Shown one piece after another: positions 45,433 through 53,831 of a stretch of 64,000 nt of DNA. The stretch's first letter is position 1; each line of letters opens with the position of its first letter. Under the pieces are notes generated by a model. That model was not told the origin of the DNA and did not search any database. It saw nothing but the letters and a program-made list of their open reading frames with translations. A program made the translations under genes and the position numbers. This stretch comes from Chitinophaga ginsengisoli (GTDB lineage Bacteria; Bacteroidota; Bacteroidia; Chitinophagales; Chitinophagaceae), in the NCBI RefSeq assembly GCF_003014595.1, contig NZ_PYGK01000004.1:124001-188000 (forward strand), read 5' to 3'.

Positions 45433-46020
45433 TTATCTGGCAGCGCCGCTTCCTGCGAACTGCTCTATGTAGTGATTACTTTCTCTGAAGATGATCTTAC
45501 CGGAAGGTAACTTAAAGATCTTGAAAGGCTGACCCGCTATATCTTCCCAGAAAATAGTGTACTGAGGTACAGACTTTTGCGTGCTTTTGTCGATCACTTT
45601 GATACGTCCGTCTGTCAGCAGACTTGATAACATATCCTCAATGTAGGGGAGGAGAATGTTCTCGCCTTCTGTCCAGAACTGCACAAACTTATCAGTGCTG
45701 TATTCCAGGTTGGTATGTGTGGAGTCGCCCAGAAAAGCAAGTGCGCTGGTGAAGTGTGATTCAATTTCCTGCGCTGTTAGATGGCTGAACTGTACGTTAT
45801 GAAAGGCTCTGTTATCGCTGTAGCAGGTCTTCTGTAATACGGTGTCCATTCCTTTCATGTAGTTTACCACATCTACACGATTGATAACGAGGATACTGGT
45901 GCCATTTTTGTAAACGATTGAATCTTTCATGGTATCATCCGGGTACAACTTGACGATGTCCTGGGACTTGCTGGCGAGGGCTGTTACCAGCAGCGTCACT
46001 GTTAAAAACAAGGTTCTCAT
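45433..46020 (-). CDS. Secreted protein of unknown function
   Basis: The 195-aa product has a Sec signal peptide (TLFLTVTLLVTALASKSQ) and no recognised domain. A possible amphipathic central part (ENILLPYIEDMLSSLLTDG) precedes a short beta-rich end. A -7 element TATATTTG lies at 46056-46049 on the minus strand, 29 bases before the ATG. Nothing around it suggests a function. Confidence 0.7.
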   Translation of the reverse strand: MRTLFLTVTLLVTALASKSQDIVKLYPDDTMKDSIVYKNGTSILVINRVDVVNYMKGMDTVLQKTCYSDNRAFHNVQFSHLTAQEIESHFTSALAFLGDSTHTNLEYSTDKFVQFWTEGENILLPYIEDMLSSLLTDGRIKVIDKSTQKSVPQYTIFWEDIAGQPFKIFKLPSGKIIFRESNHYIEQFAGSGAAR

Positions 46021-46168
46021 AAAATATGGTTTTCAATTAAAGATATTGCAAATATAATAAAATAACTTTATGCATTTGTCAGTTGCCACATTAGTTATTA
46101 ACATTACAATAACAGGTAGGGGTGCAGGTCTCACACGTATGCGTTACATACGATGCATTTAGTTTCTC

Positions 46169-46176
46169 TATATTTG
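46169..46176 (+). promoter_or_regulatory. -7 element of prmA
   Basis: TATATTTG fits TAnnTTTG and lies only 5 bases before ATG 46182, which would give an almost leaderless transcript. No -33 TTG is visible. Confidence 0.45.
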
Positions 46177-46181
46177 CTGCT

Positions 46182-47003
46182 ATGGCACATATAGCAATTA
46201 CCCTGACCTGTACCGATGAAACGAAAGATATCTTGGTAGCAGTGTTGTCAGAAAAAGGTTTTGAGGGGTTTGAGGAACAACCCGGTAATGTTCTCGTTGC
46301 TTATATTCCTGAAGAGGATTTTAACGAAGAAGAAACGAATGAGCTGACGGCTGGTTTTGGTATGACGTATACACGCGAACGTATAGAACAGACAAACTGG
46401 AATGCGGTATGGGAGAGTAATTTTCAACCTGTACTTGTAGACAATTTCTGCGGCATCAGGGCTTCTTTTCATCCCCCTTTTGTTCCGGCTCCGCAGCATG
46501 AAATTCTGATCACTCCAAAGATGTCATTTGGCACAGGTCATCATGCTACTACTTATTCTGTTATCAAACTAATGGAGGGAATAGATTTTGTGGGAAAGAA
46601 TGTGTTTGACTTTGGCACTGGTACTGGAATACTGGCTATTCTGGCATATAAAATGGGAGCGGCTGTGATAGATGCCATAGATATCGACACATGGTCTGTG
46701 GAAAACACGAAGGAGAACATTGTCAATAACAATGCATTACCGGTAAAGGTATGGCAGGCAGACAGTCTGAAGAGTATCCGGAGTAGTTATAATGTAGTGC
46801 TTGCGAATATCAATAGAAATATTTTACTTGAGTATATGGAAGATATGCGCCGTATACTCGTCAGGGATGGTATTTTACTGCTGAGCGGTATTTTAAAGGA
46901 GGATGAGACTGCGATCCTGGAAGCAGCCAGGAGAAATGCGCTGGTGTTGGAAACCCAACTGGAGAAAGATAATTGGCTGGCTATGAAATTATTAGCGAGA
47001 TAG
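46182..47003 (+). CDS. prmA: Ribosomal protein L11 methyltransferase
   Basis: PrmA trimethylates ribosomal protein L11. The 273-aa protein has an N-terminal substrate-recognition domain and a SAM-binding domain with DFGTGTGILAI, followed by DIDTWSVENTKEN and the NPPY-like loop VLANINRNIL. The frame opens at 46122, but the first 20 residues lie ahead of the -7 element; ATG 46182 gives the normal N-terminus. Confidence 0.93.
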   Translation: MAHIAITLTCTDETKDILVAVLSEKGFEGFEEQPGNVLVAYIPEEDFNEEETNELTAGFGMTYTRERIEQTNWNAVWESNFQPVLVDNFCGIRASFHPPFVPAPQHEILITPKMSFGTGHHATTYSVIKLMEGIDFVGKNVFDFGTGTGILAILAYKMGAAVIDAIDIDTWSVENTKENIVNNNALPVKVWQADSLKSIRSSYNVVLANINRNILLEYMEDMRRILVRDGILLLSGILKEDETAILEAARRNALVLETQLEKDNWLAMKLLAR

Positions 47004-47133
47004 CTGTGGCCGCTCTAGATAAATTAGTTAATATTACACTGAAAACTATACAATTTTCGTGTTAACGAAATTCTTAATGTTTTCTTAATTTTAACGAACG
47101 AATTTACTATCTTAGCAAAACCTAACTTGTTGT

Positions 47134-47787
47134 ATGACAGAATTATTGTTACTATTTTGTGCTTATCTGATTGGCTCCGTACCTACTGCGGTATGGGTAA
47201 GTAAAGGAGTTTTTGGTATGGATATCCGGGAGTATGGCAGCGGCAATGCCGGTGCTACCAACACTTTCCGCGTATTAGGACCAAAGGCAGGTTCCTTTGT
47301 GATGTTGGTGGATATGCTCAAAGGAGTAATGGCCGTGCGCCTGGCTTACCTGGTGGGTTATTATCAGAATCCTGAGCATCTGCAGGAAGTAACAACACAG
47401 CTGGTGAACTTCCAGATTGGTCTGGGACTTGCGGCTGTAATAGGTCACATTTTTCCTATCTGGGCAAATTTCCGTGGTGGTAAAGGTATTGCTACCCTGT
47501 TTGGCCTGGTGCTGGCCATCCAGCCACTGGTGGCTATCTGCTGTGTAGGCGTATTTCTGCTGAGCCTTTCACTGACCAGGTATGTATCGCTGAGCTCTAT
47601 TTCTGCCAGTATCGCATTCCCTATCCTGATCCTCTATATCTTCAACGAGCCAGAAGTATTCTATCGCATATTTGCTATTGCTGTTGCACTGATGGTAGTA
47701 CTAACTCATCAGAAGAACATCTTCCGTCTTATAAACGGTAATGAGAGCAAGGTACCCCTATTTAAAAACAGGAGGGACAAAAAATAA
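47134..47787 (+). CDS. plsY: Glycerol-3-phosphate acyltransferase PlsY
   Basis: PlsY transfers an acyl group from acyl-phosphate to glycerol-3-phosphate, the first step of phospholipid synthesis. The 217-aa inner-membrane protein has about five hydrophobic segments and the three conserved motifs: GSVPTAVW, GSGNAGATNTFR and FRGGKGIAT. A TATCTTAG box at 47108-47115 resembles the -7 element. Confidence 0.96.
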   Translation: MTELLLLFCAYLIGSVPTAVWVSKGVFGMDIREYGSGNAGATNTFRVLGPKAGSFVMLVDMLKGVMAVRLAYLVGYYQNPEHLQEVTTQLVNFQIGLGLAAVIGHIFPIWANFRGGKGIATLFGLVLAIQPLVAICCVGVFLLSLSLTRYVSLSSISASIAFPILILYIFNEPEVFYRIFAIAVALMVVLTHQKNIFRLINGNESKVPLFKNRRDKK

Positions 47788-47984
47788 TTTGCGCTGCTAC
47801 CAGGTATGCCGTATCCATTCTGGCATATCTCTTGTACTGAATGATATTAATATTTAACTTTCCTCGGATTTTGATTGTTGCGTTATAGGGTGTTGATGCT
47901 TTATAGGGCAACGATTAAAGTTGTTTTAAACAACTGTAGTAGCACTTTCGGATGGGGTAATATCCATCAAAAACAAATTGTCAG

Positions 47985-48791
47985 ATGCAAAAGAAACTCC
48001 TTCTTATCGGTACCGGCCTTGCGCTTATCACTGCTTGCGCCAAAGTACCTATCACTGGCCGTAGCCAGTTGAACCTGATTCCTGAAAGCACCATGCAATC
48101 TATGGCGCTGCAGGAATATCAGTCGTTCCTATCCCAGAATAAAACAGTAGCCGCTACAACCAGTAAGGATGCTGAAATGGTAAAAAGAGTGGGACAGCGT
48201 ATTGCTTCTGCGGTTACCCGTTACATGACCGAGCATAATCTGGCTAGCGAGGTAGCTAATTACAAATGGGAATTTAACCTGGTAGATAGTAAAGAGGTGA
48301 ACGCCTGGTGTATGCCGGGTGGTAAGGTAGTGGTGTATACCGGTTTATTGCCTGTAACACAGAATGAAACGGCACTTGCCTGTGTAATGGGACATGAAAT
48401 TGCCCACGCTATTGCCCGTCATGGTAACGAGCGTATGAGTCAGCAGGTAGTGGCACAGGGTATCCAGGTAGCTGGTTCTGTAGCGCTCAACCGTAATCCG
48501 CAGGCACAGAATATCTTCCTGCAATCTTTCGGTGTAGGTGGTAACCTCGGTATGCTGGCATACTCCCGTAAGAATGAGCTGGAAGCGGATCACCTGGGTG
48601 TTATCTTCATGGCGATGGCCGGATATAATCCTCAGGAAGCGATTCCTTTCTGGCAGCGTATGGCGGCGTCCAGCGGTGGTAATAAGCCACCAGAGCTGGT
48701 GAGCACGCACCCAAGCGATGAGCGCCGTGTATCAGAACTGCAGAAGCTCATGCCTGAGGCAATGAAGTATTACACGCCTATCAAGAAATAA
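47985..48791 (+). CDS. M48-family metallopeptidase, lipoprotein
   Basis: The 268-aa protein has a lipoprotein signal (lipobox ITAC, Cys18) and the zinc motif HEIAH with the third ligand in ELEADHLG. This matches periplasmic M48 peptidases (LoiP/BepA-like) that act in envelope protein quality control. No TPR domain follows, unlike BepA. The ~200 bases upstream contain nothing recognisable. Confidence 0.92.
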   Translation: MQKKLLLIGTGLALITACAKVPITGRSQLNLIPESTMQSMALQEYQSFLSQNKTVAATTSKDAEMVKRVGQRIASAVTRYMTEHNLASEVANYKWEFNLVDSKEVNAWCMPGGKVVVYTGLLPVTQNETALACVMGHEIAHAIARHGNERMSQQVVAQGIQVAGSVALNRNPQAQNIFLQSFGVGGNLGMLAYSRKNELEADHLGVIFMAMAGYNPQEAIPFWQRMAASSGGNKPPELVSTHPSDERRVSELQKLMPEAMKYYTPIKK

Positions 48792-48807
48792 TCAGATACC
48801 TGATAGC

Positions 48808-48848
48808 AAGAGAAAAAGCATCCGTTTGTAGCGGATGCTTTTTCTTTT
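48808..48848. terminator. Bidirectional terminator between M48 peptidase and oxyR
   Basis: AAAAAGCATCCG pairs with CGGATGCTTTTT, with flanking A/T extending the stem. It separates converging genes. Confidence 0.9.
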
Positions 48849-48866
48849 ATAACTCGTTTCATTGGA

Positions 48867-49814
48867 CTATTTATCCACAGTGATTTCTACGACCTTTTTG
48901 TTCTTCTGAATTTTCATCTTCTCTGGTACATGTGCCAGTATTTCCTTCTTAAAAGCGGCAATTAAGGCCTGTTTAATAAAGAACCGGTGTGTTACTATGC
49001 TGATCTCCCTCACCGGCTCAGGGGCCTTGAAATAGCGCACCATATTCATTTGTCTGGCAGACATCTCCTGGAGAGACAGTTCCGGTAAAATAGTGAAGCC
49101 TGCATTCAGGTCTACCATTCTTTTCAACGTCTCTACACTGCCGGTGTTATATTCCAGATTCTTATATTCGCCCATTGTAAATTTATCGCGGCAGATGTTC
49201 AATACCTGGTTGCGCATGCAGTGACCTTCGTTCAATAGCCATACTTCGCGTACATCGACGTCTTCTGGTTTGATATATTTCTTTTCGAACAGGCTGTTGG
49301 TTTTTGCTGCGTATACTACAAAAGACTCGTAGAACAATGGTTGTTCATCCAGGTTGGGATTATGCAGTGGTGTTGCCAGCAGGCCGCAGTCCAGCTGTTC
49401 CTGCTTTAGCAGTTGTATAATCTGCTCTGTAGGATATTCCCAGATCTCCAGTTTCACTTTTGGATATTTTTTCATGAAACCTGTGAGGATGCGAGGCAGG
49501 AGATACGGCGCCAGCGTTGGAATAATGCCTACACGTAGATTGCCCTGTACTTCCTTTTTATGTTCTCCGATGATCTCTTTAATTTTCCCGTTTTCTTTGA
49601 GGATGATGCGGGATTGTGCTATGATCTCAACACCTATTTCCGTTGGGATTACAGGTAATTTACTCCTATCGAAGATTTTGACCCCCAGCTCGTCTTCCAG
49701 CTTTTGTATCTGCATGCTGAGCGTAGGTTGCGTGACGAAGCATTTTTCGGCTGCTATGACGAAGCTTCGGTAAGTGTCTACTGCAACGATGTATTCTAAT
49801 TGAACAGTGGTCAT
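48867..49814 (-). CDS. oxyR: LysR-type hydrogen-peroxide sensor OxyR
   Basis: The 315-aa LysR regulator has an N-terminal helix-turn-helix (FVIAAEKCFVTQPTLSMQIQ) and the redox cysteines C199 and C208 in HCMRNQVLNIC. These are the same positions and spacing as the peroxide-sensing pair of E. coli OxyR. It should switch on antioxidant genes under peroxide; none is adjacent. A -7 box TAATTTTG (49826-49819, minus) ends 4 bases before the ATG, suggesting a leaderless or near-leaderless message. Confidence 0.93.
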   Translation of the reverse strand: MTTVQLEYIVAVDTYRSFVIAAEKCFVTQPTLSMQIQKLEDELGVKIFDRSKLPVIPTEIGVEIIAQSRIILKENGKIKEIIGEHKKEVQGNLRVGIIPTLAPYLLPRILTGFMKKYPKVKLEIWEYPTEQIIQLLKQEQLDCGLLATPLHNPNLDEQPLFYESFVVYAAKTNSLFEKKYIKPEDVDVREVWLLNEGHCMRNQVLNICRDKFTMGEYKNLEYNTGSVETLKRMVDLNAGFTILPELSLQEMSARQMNMVRYFKAPEPVREISIVTHRFFIKQALIAAFKKEILAHVPEKMKIQKNKKVVEITVDK

Positions 49815-49910
49815 GCGACAAAATTACGAATTAGAATGACGAAATATGTATGATCTGAGTCAGGAATTCCGGACTGGTTCAGATAACGGGTGTCAGTGTT
49901 TCTGTTTTGC

Positions 49911-50086
49911 GACTTCCGCTTATATGCTGAGGTGCTGCATGTTTGTCGTGGTAGTCGATACCGGGGTATTCAGACCAGTGATTTCCTCTGTGTTTATTGA
50001 CTTCCGCTTATGTGCTGAGGTGCTGCATATAGTCGTGTTGGTCGATACCGCGGTTTTCAGGCTGGGATCACTGGCTGAGTTCTTTG
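49911..50086. repeat. 88-bp direct duplication at the left end of copy B
   Basis: GACTTCCGCTTAT(A/G)TGCTGAGG begins at 49911 and again at 49999. Each unit runs through GTCGATACCG and TTCAG. A third partial occurrence, GACTTCCGCTTATAAATTG, starts at 50214 beyond the first hairpin. Copy A has a decayed version at about 16868-17013. Confidence 0.88.
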
Positions 50087-50208
50087 AAGCTTTGTGCTAT
50101 TAAGCATTTGGAATCGTGTGGGCTTTTGAATATGTATTAAACCCCTGTCAATCGTGTGGGCAGCTTCAAACAACTTAGGCCAGCGATTCCCACCTGAAAC
50201 CGCTATAG
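50044..50208. repeat. Large imperfect hairpin 1 of copy B
   Basis: The left arm 50044-50091 pairs with the right arm 50162-50208 (CCGCGG..TTCAGG..TTTGAAGC / GCTTCAAA..CCTGAAACCGC). The loop contains TTAAACCCCTGTCAATCG, one base different from copy A. Confidence 0.8.
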
Positions 50209-50366
50209 TTTGTGACTTCCGCTTATAAATTGCGTGCTGTAATATCTGACTGAATGTATTGAGGATCATAACATAATGCACAGTTATTGCATACTGTTAT
50301 TGTAATTATTATCAGTTTGTCAGCATCTACCTGACAAGCCGGACACGGTATATCACTGTGGATAGA

Positions 50367-50533
50367 GCGGAAGTAGCACCGGTTTCAGATGGGAATGGCG
50401 GGCCTTCGGCTCTCCGGTGACACGACCGGTGCTGCCCAATAGATATCCAATGCCCTATTCGCTTGACAATGCCAAATAGCATTCCAGAGAGGCGCCGACC
50501 GCCATCCCATACTGAAACCGAAGCTACTTAGCG
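50367..50533. repeat. Large imperfect hairpin 2 of copy B
   Basis: The left arm 50367-50414 pairs with the right arm 50487-50533. Key pairs are GCGGAAGTAGC with GCTACTTAGC, GGTTTCAG with CTGAAACC, and ATGGCGG with CCGCCAT. GGTTTCAG/CTGAAACC replaces GGTTCCAG/CTGGAACC of copy A, so pairing is kept. Confidence 0.85.
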
Positions 50534-50590
50534 TAAACAGAAAGAAATCATACCAAACTGTCAAATTCAACACTTATTCATCATAAAATA

Positions 50591-50622
50591 AAAAGGACGA
50601 ACTACTAACGTAATCCGTCCTT
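50591..50622 (-). terminator. Weak terminator of the secreted coiled-coil protein gene
   Basis: AAAGGACG pairs with CGTCCTTT around a 15-base loop. It lies 27 bases beyond the stop codon. Confidence 0.55.
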
Positions 50623-50648
50623 TCTCATTTATGCAGTATTATAATCTG

Positions 50649-51914
50649 CTAGAATATTCTATATCTGTATTTGATCTTGTCTGTATTGTTATACAGTTCC
50701 CTGATATTGATAGAAGCCTGTATCTCTTTCACTGCCTCATCTTTCAGATTACGGAACTCAGCCTGCTTGGTATCAATGGTATTCTTATCAGCCAGGCCAT
50801 TGTCCTGCGCAATCTTCAGAGAGCTGTTCACCTTACCATAGTAGGAATCCAACAGGGTAAAGTATTCATTGTACAGGTTCTCGAAACGTTTGGTCTGCAG
50901 TACCAGGTCTTCCAGCTGGTTGTTCACTTCTTTCAGGTTTGGATTCTCACGCAGCAGCGCTTCATAATCAACCTTCTTGCCCTTGGTGTATTTTGTTTCC
51001 AGGTCGTTGAAGAAGGTAACTACTTTGTCTCTCTTGAAGTCGAAGAAAAAGTCGTTCAGCGTCTCTCCGAGAGATTTGTTACCACGCTGTGGCAGCTGAT
51101 ATTTCAGGGCACTTGCAGTGAACATGAGGTGATCATACAGGTTATCCTGCAGGAGGTTCAGCTGATCTTTGTTGAAGTTCAAACCATATTCGAATTTCTG
51201 GTTTGCATCGTTCAATGCAGTATAGTATACAACGTATTTGTTCAGTTCTTTTTCGAATTCTTTCAGTGTATTCTGATTGATCTCTTTATTGTTCACGCTG
51301 ATACTGTGCAGAAAGTTCATTACTGAGTTGGCAATAGCCAGCGGAGGTGTTAAAGAGGTGAAGCTCTGGAAGATAGGGCTGGCAATGATGGATTTGGTAG
51401 ATTCAACGATCTTACTGTTCTTTTCGTTTTTGTCAGCCTTCCCTTTTAATACAACTTTCTCTACCAGCTCTACGATCCGGTCACTCAGGGAGAAGCCCAG
51501 CTCTTTACTTTCCGGGTTGTTCAGTGAGGTGATGAATACGTCGAGATTGTTGGTAGTAGTACGCGACTTCAGATCAATGATCTTTTTATTGAGGAGGTAA
51601 TATGTTTCACTCGCAAATACGATGTTGTTACGGATCAGTTCATATTTGGTAATGTTATCAATTTCACGTCCCTGCAACAAGCCCTGGATAGCGTTGGAAT
51701 TTTGTTTGTCGCTGTCGTTGATACGTTGCAGTTCTTCCATGATCCTGCGGATGGTAGTATCCTGTGTTCTTACCTGCGGCATTACCACATTCTTCAGTTC
51801 TGAATTCGGATCAGCCTTAGGTTGGTCAGTCGGCGGCTTAGGTTTTTCCGGTTCCTGTGCCAGCGCATAATGGAAACTTGAAAGTAAAATCAGTAGTAGT
51901 GTCAGATATCTCAT
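50649..51914 (-). CDS. Secreted helical protein of unknown function
   Basis: The 421-aa product has a Sec signal peptide (YLTLLLILLSSFHYALAQ), a proline/lysine-rich linker (EPEKPKPPTDQPKAD), and then long alpha-helical segments rich in Asn, Asp, Lys and Leu. No enzyme motif is seen. The frame stays open up to 52184, but the extra 90 residues have no protein-like character and overlap the start region of the divergent glycosyltransferase; ATG 51914 gives the signal peptide and is chosen. Confidence 0.72.
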   Translation of the reverse strand: MRYLTLLLILLSSFHYALAQEPEKPKPPTDQPKADPNSELKNVVMPQVRTQDTTIRRIMEELQRINDSDKQNSNAIQGLLQGREIDNITKYELIRNNIVFASETYYLLNKKIIDLKSRTTTNNLDVFITSLNNPESKELGFSLSDRIVELVEKVVLKGKADKNEKNSKIVESTKSIIASPIFQSFTSLTPPLAIANSVMNFLHSISVNNKEINQNTLKEFEKELNKYVVYYTALNDANQKFEYGLNFNKDQLNLLQDNLYDHLMFTASALKYQLPQRGNKSLGETLNDFFFDFKRDKVVTFFNDLETKYTKGKKVDYEALLRENPNLKEVNNQLEDLVLQTKRFENLYNEYFTLLDSYYGKVNSSLKIAQDNGLADKNTIDTKQAEFRNLKDEAVKEIQASINIRELYNNTDKIKYRYRIF

Positions 51915-52130
51915 AGAATTTAAATGCGTGATCTTGACTGATTTAAAAAATGCAAAACATTCACAAGAGGATACGTTCTTCCCACCAAGCCGACAGTCAG
52001 GATGTCCGCTTTCAGTTGCGACCTGTAATTGTTTTTGCATGCAAAATAGTTTACGTTCTTTAGCAACCCATGAAAATATGGTGCCAAAAAACGAGTTTAC
52101 ACAAAGATAACAATTTATAATAAGTTGAAA

Positions 52131-52162
52131 TTGCCAGTCTTTCAACCACTTTATTACCTTAG
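52131..52162 (+). promoter_or_regulatory. Promoter of the glycosyltransferase gene
   Basis: TTG (52131-52133), 21 bases, TACCTTAG (52155-52162), 20 bases before the ATG. The -7 box has A at the seventh position, as in the BlaI promoter. Confidence 0.6.
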
Positions 52163-52182
52163 TCGCAAATTTACCCACTTTC

Positions 52183-52923
52183 ATGTTAAATAATAAAAAG
52201 ATAGTGGTGGTACTACCAGCCTACAACGCCGCTTTAACGCTTGAAAAAACCTACAATGAAATTCCTTTTGACATTGTTGATGAAGTCGTGTTGGTAGACG
52301 ACGCGAGTAAAGATGAGACGATTGCTGTCGGAAAGCAGCTGGGGATCAGGCACATTATCCGTCATGATAATAACAAAGGATATGGGGGAAACCAGAAGTC
52401 CTGTTATAATAAAGCGCTTGACCTGGGCGCAGATATCGTGATCATGTTACACCCTGATTATCAATATACTCCTAAGCTTATTGTGGCTATGAGCAGTATT
52501 ATTGCGAACGATGTATATCCTGTAGTGTTTGGTTCCCGCATCCTTGGAAAGGGGGCCCTGATCGGAGGAATGCCGATTTACAAATACATTGCTAACCGTT
52601 TTCTGACCCTGGTGCAGAATCTGCTCCTTAATCAGAAACTCAGTGAATATCATACTGGTTACAGGGCATTTTCAGGAACTGTCTTGAAAAGCATTGACTT
52701 TATGGCCAATGACGATGACTTCATTTTTGATAATGAGATGGTTTCCCAGATTTTTATGAAGGGTTATGAAATAGGTGAAGTAACTTGCCCCACCAAATAC
52801 TTTGAGGAAGCCTCAAGTATTAACTTTAAACGCAGCAGCATCTACGGTATGGGCGTACTACGGGTATCCCTGCAACACCGCCTGCATATGTGGGGATGGA
52901 TCAAAGCGAAAATATATAACTGA
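52183..52923 (+). CDS. Family 2 glycosyltransferase (polyprenyl-phosphate mannosyl/glucosyl-transferase-like)
   Basis: The 246-aa GT-A enzyme shows the nucleotide-sugar region VVLPAYNAALTLEKTY, VDDASKDET and the DXD-like HPDYQY. It ends with a basic/hydrophobic tail but no clear double transmembrane anchor. It resembles dolichol-phosphate mannose synthase-type enzymes that load a sugar onto a lipid carrier. A methyltransferase gene follows 25 bp later; the acceptor is unknown. Confidence 0.9.
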   Translation: MLNNKKIVVVLPAYNAALTLEKTYNEIPFDIVDEVVLVDDASKDETIAVGKQLGIRHIIRHDNNKGYGGNQKSCYNKALDLGADIVIMLHPDYQYTPKLIVAMSSIIANDVYPVVFGSRILGKGALIGGMPIYKYIANRFLTLVQNLLLNQKLSEYHTGYRAFSGTVLKSIDFMANDDDFIFDNEMVSQIFMKGYEIGEVTCPTKYFEEASSINFKRSSIYGMGVLRVSLQHRLHMWGWIKAKIYN

Positions 52924-52948
52924 TAAATAACTGATTAAACTGTCTATT

Positions 52949-53740
52949 TTGGGCCTACAGTGGGAATTAGCTAAAAAATACCTGCATTATTATTTCACAG
53001 CGGGCAACCGGCATGATGTACATTCTCCCTTCGTATTCGACCTTGTGGAGAAAGTATTAAGAGATAAGAAAAAACCGGCGGTGTTCCGGGAAATCGAACA
53101 GGTGCGTAAGTCTTTATTGCACAGCGCGGAAACCCTGCAGGTCACTGACCTGGGAGCAGGATCCCTCACTAATGCAGGAAGGGAACGTAGGGTAAGTGAT
53201 ATTACCCGTCATGCGGCCAAACCTCCTAAATTTGGGCAGCTCTTCTATCGCCTGATACAGTACTTTCAACCGGAATATCTGTTGGAATTAGGTACCTCTA
53301 TGGGAATGTCTACCGCTTATATGGCGAAGGCAGCGCCTTCTGCCACCGTGCATACCATTGAAGGATGTCCTAATATTGCAGCCCGCGCCGGCGCAAATTT
53401 CAAGGCTTTACAGCTACAGAATATCAAACAGCATGTGGGAAACTTTGATACGGTATTACCGGATCTACTGAAGGAATTGCCCCGGCTGGATTATGTGTAT
53501 ATCGATGGGAATCATCGTTCTGTACCCACGCTGGACTATTTTGAGCAGTGCCTGACCAAAGTACATAATGAGTCGCTGTTCATCTTTGACGATATTCACT
53601 GGACGCCTGATATGGAGGCCGCATGGCATATTATTCAGCAAAACCCAAGGGTGACTTTTACGGTAGATCTGTTTTTCATTGGGTTGGTATTTTTTCGTCC
53701 TGATATGAAGGTGAAACAACATTTTATACTGAAGTATTAA
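52949..53740 (+). CDS. Class I SAM-dependent methyltransferase
   Basis: The 263-aa protein has the SAM-binding LLELGTSMGMSTAYMA, an acidic ribose contact in HTIEGC, and DYVYIDGNHRSV, a pattern of the catechol/caffeoyl-CoA O-methyltransferase-like group. No ATG is available near the N-terminus; TTG at 52949 is the only reasonable start, and is less certain. It may share a transcript with the glycosyltransferase upstream. Substrate unknown. Confidence 0.83.
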   Translation: MGLQWELAKKYLHYYFTAGNRHDVHSPFVFDLVEKVLRDKKKPAVFREIEQVRKSLLHSAETLQVTDLGAGSLTNAGRERRVSDITRHAAKPPKFGQLFYRLIQYFQPEYLLELGTSMGMSTAYMAKAAPSATVHTIEGCPNIAARAGANFKALQLQNIKQHVGNFDTVLPDLLKELPRLDYVYIDGNHRSVPTLDYFEQCLTKVHNESLFIFDDIHWTPDMEAAWHIIQQNPRVTFTVDLFFIGLVFFRPDMKVKQHFILKY

Positions 53741-53766
53741 ACGTCATTACTGTTTTAAATAAGAGC

Positions 53767-53805
53767 TTCCGGATAGACTAATGTTTTATCCGGAATTTTT
53801 ATTTT
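53767..53805 (+). terminator. Terminator of the methyltransferase gene
   Basis: TTCCGGATA pairs with TATCCGGAA, then T5AT5. The T-rich end overlaps the -7 element of the esterase gene. Confidence 0.8.
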
Positions 53806-53807
53806 TG
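53800..53807 (+). promoter_or_regulatory. -7 element of the esterase gene
   Basis: TATTTTTG fits TAnnTTTG, 24 bases before ATG 53832 and downstream of the alternative ATG 53781, which supports the later start. Confidence 0.6.
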
Positions 53808-53831
53808 TATATATCCAAACAACATTCCATT

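Larger units (their letters stand above)
49911..50536. repeat. Intergenic two-hairpin element, copy B
   Basis: Counterpart of 16868-17579 in the same orientation. The closest blocks are the two hairpins and the second loop (for example CCTATTCGCTTGACAATGC, then AGAGAGGCGCCGACCGCC). It lies between oxyR and a gene on the same strand. It lacks the two tandem arrays of copy A and instead carries a duplicated ~88-bp unit at its left end. Confidence 0.8.

Noticed and set aside
49846..50103. Plus-strand 85-aa open frame in island B
   Set aside because: It spans the 88-bp duplication and hairpin arm; its sequence is a by-product of the repeats.
50385..50573. Short minus-strand open frame across hairpin 2 of copy B
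   Set aside because: The corresponding frame in copy A is broken by a TAG (near 17524), so it is not conserved as protein.
51915..52184. 90-residue N-terminal extension of the secreted helical protein
   Set aside because: It would bury the signal peptide and reach into the divergent glycosyltransferase gene.
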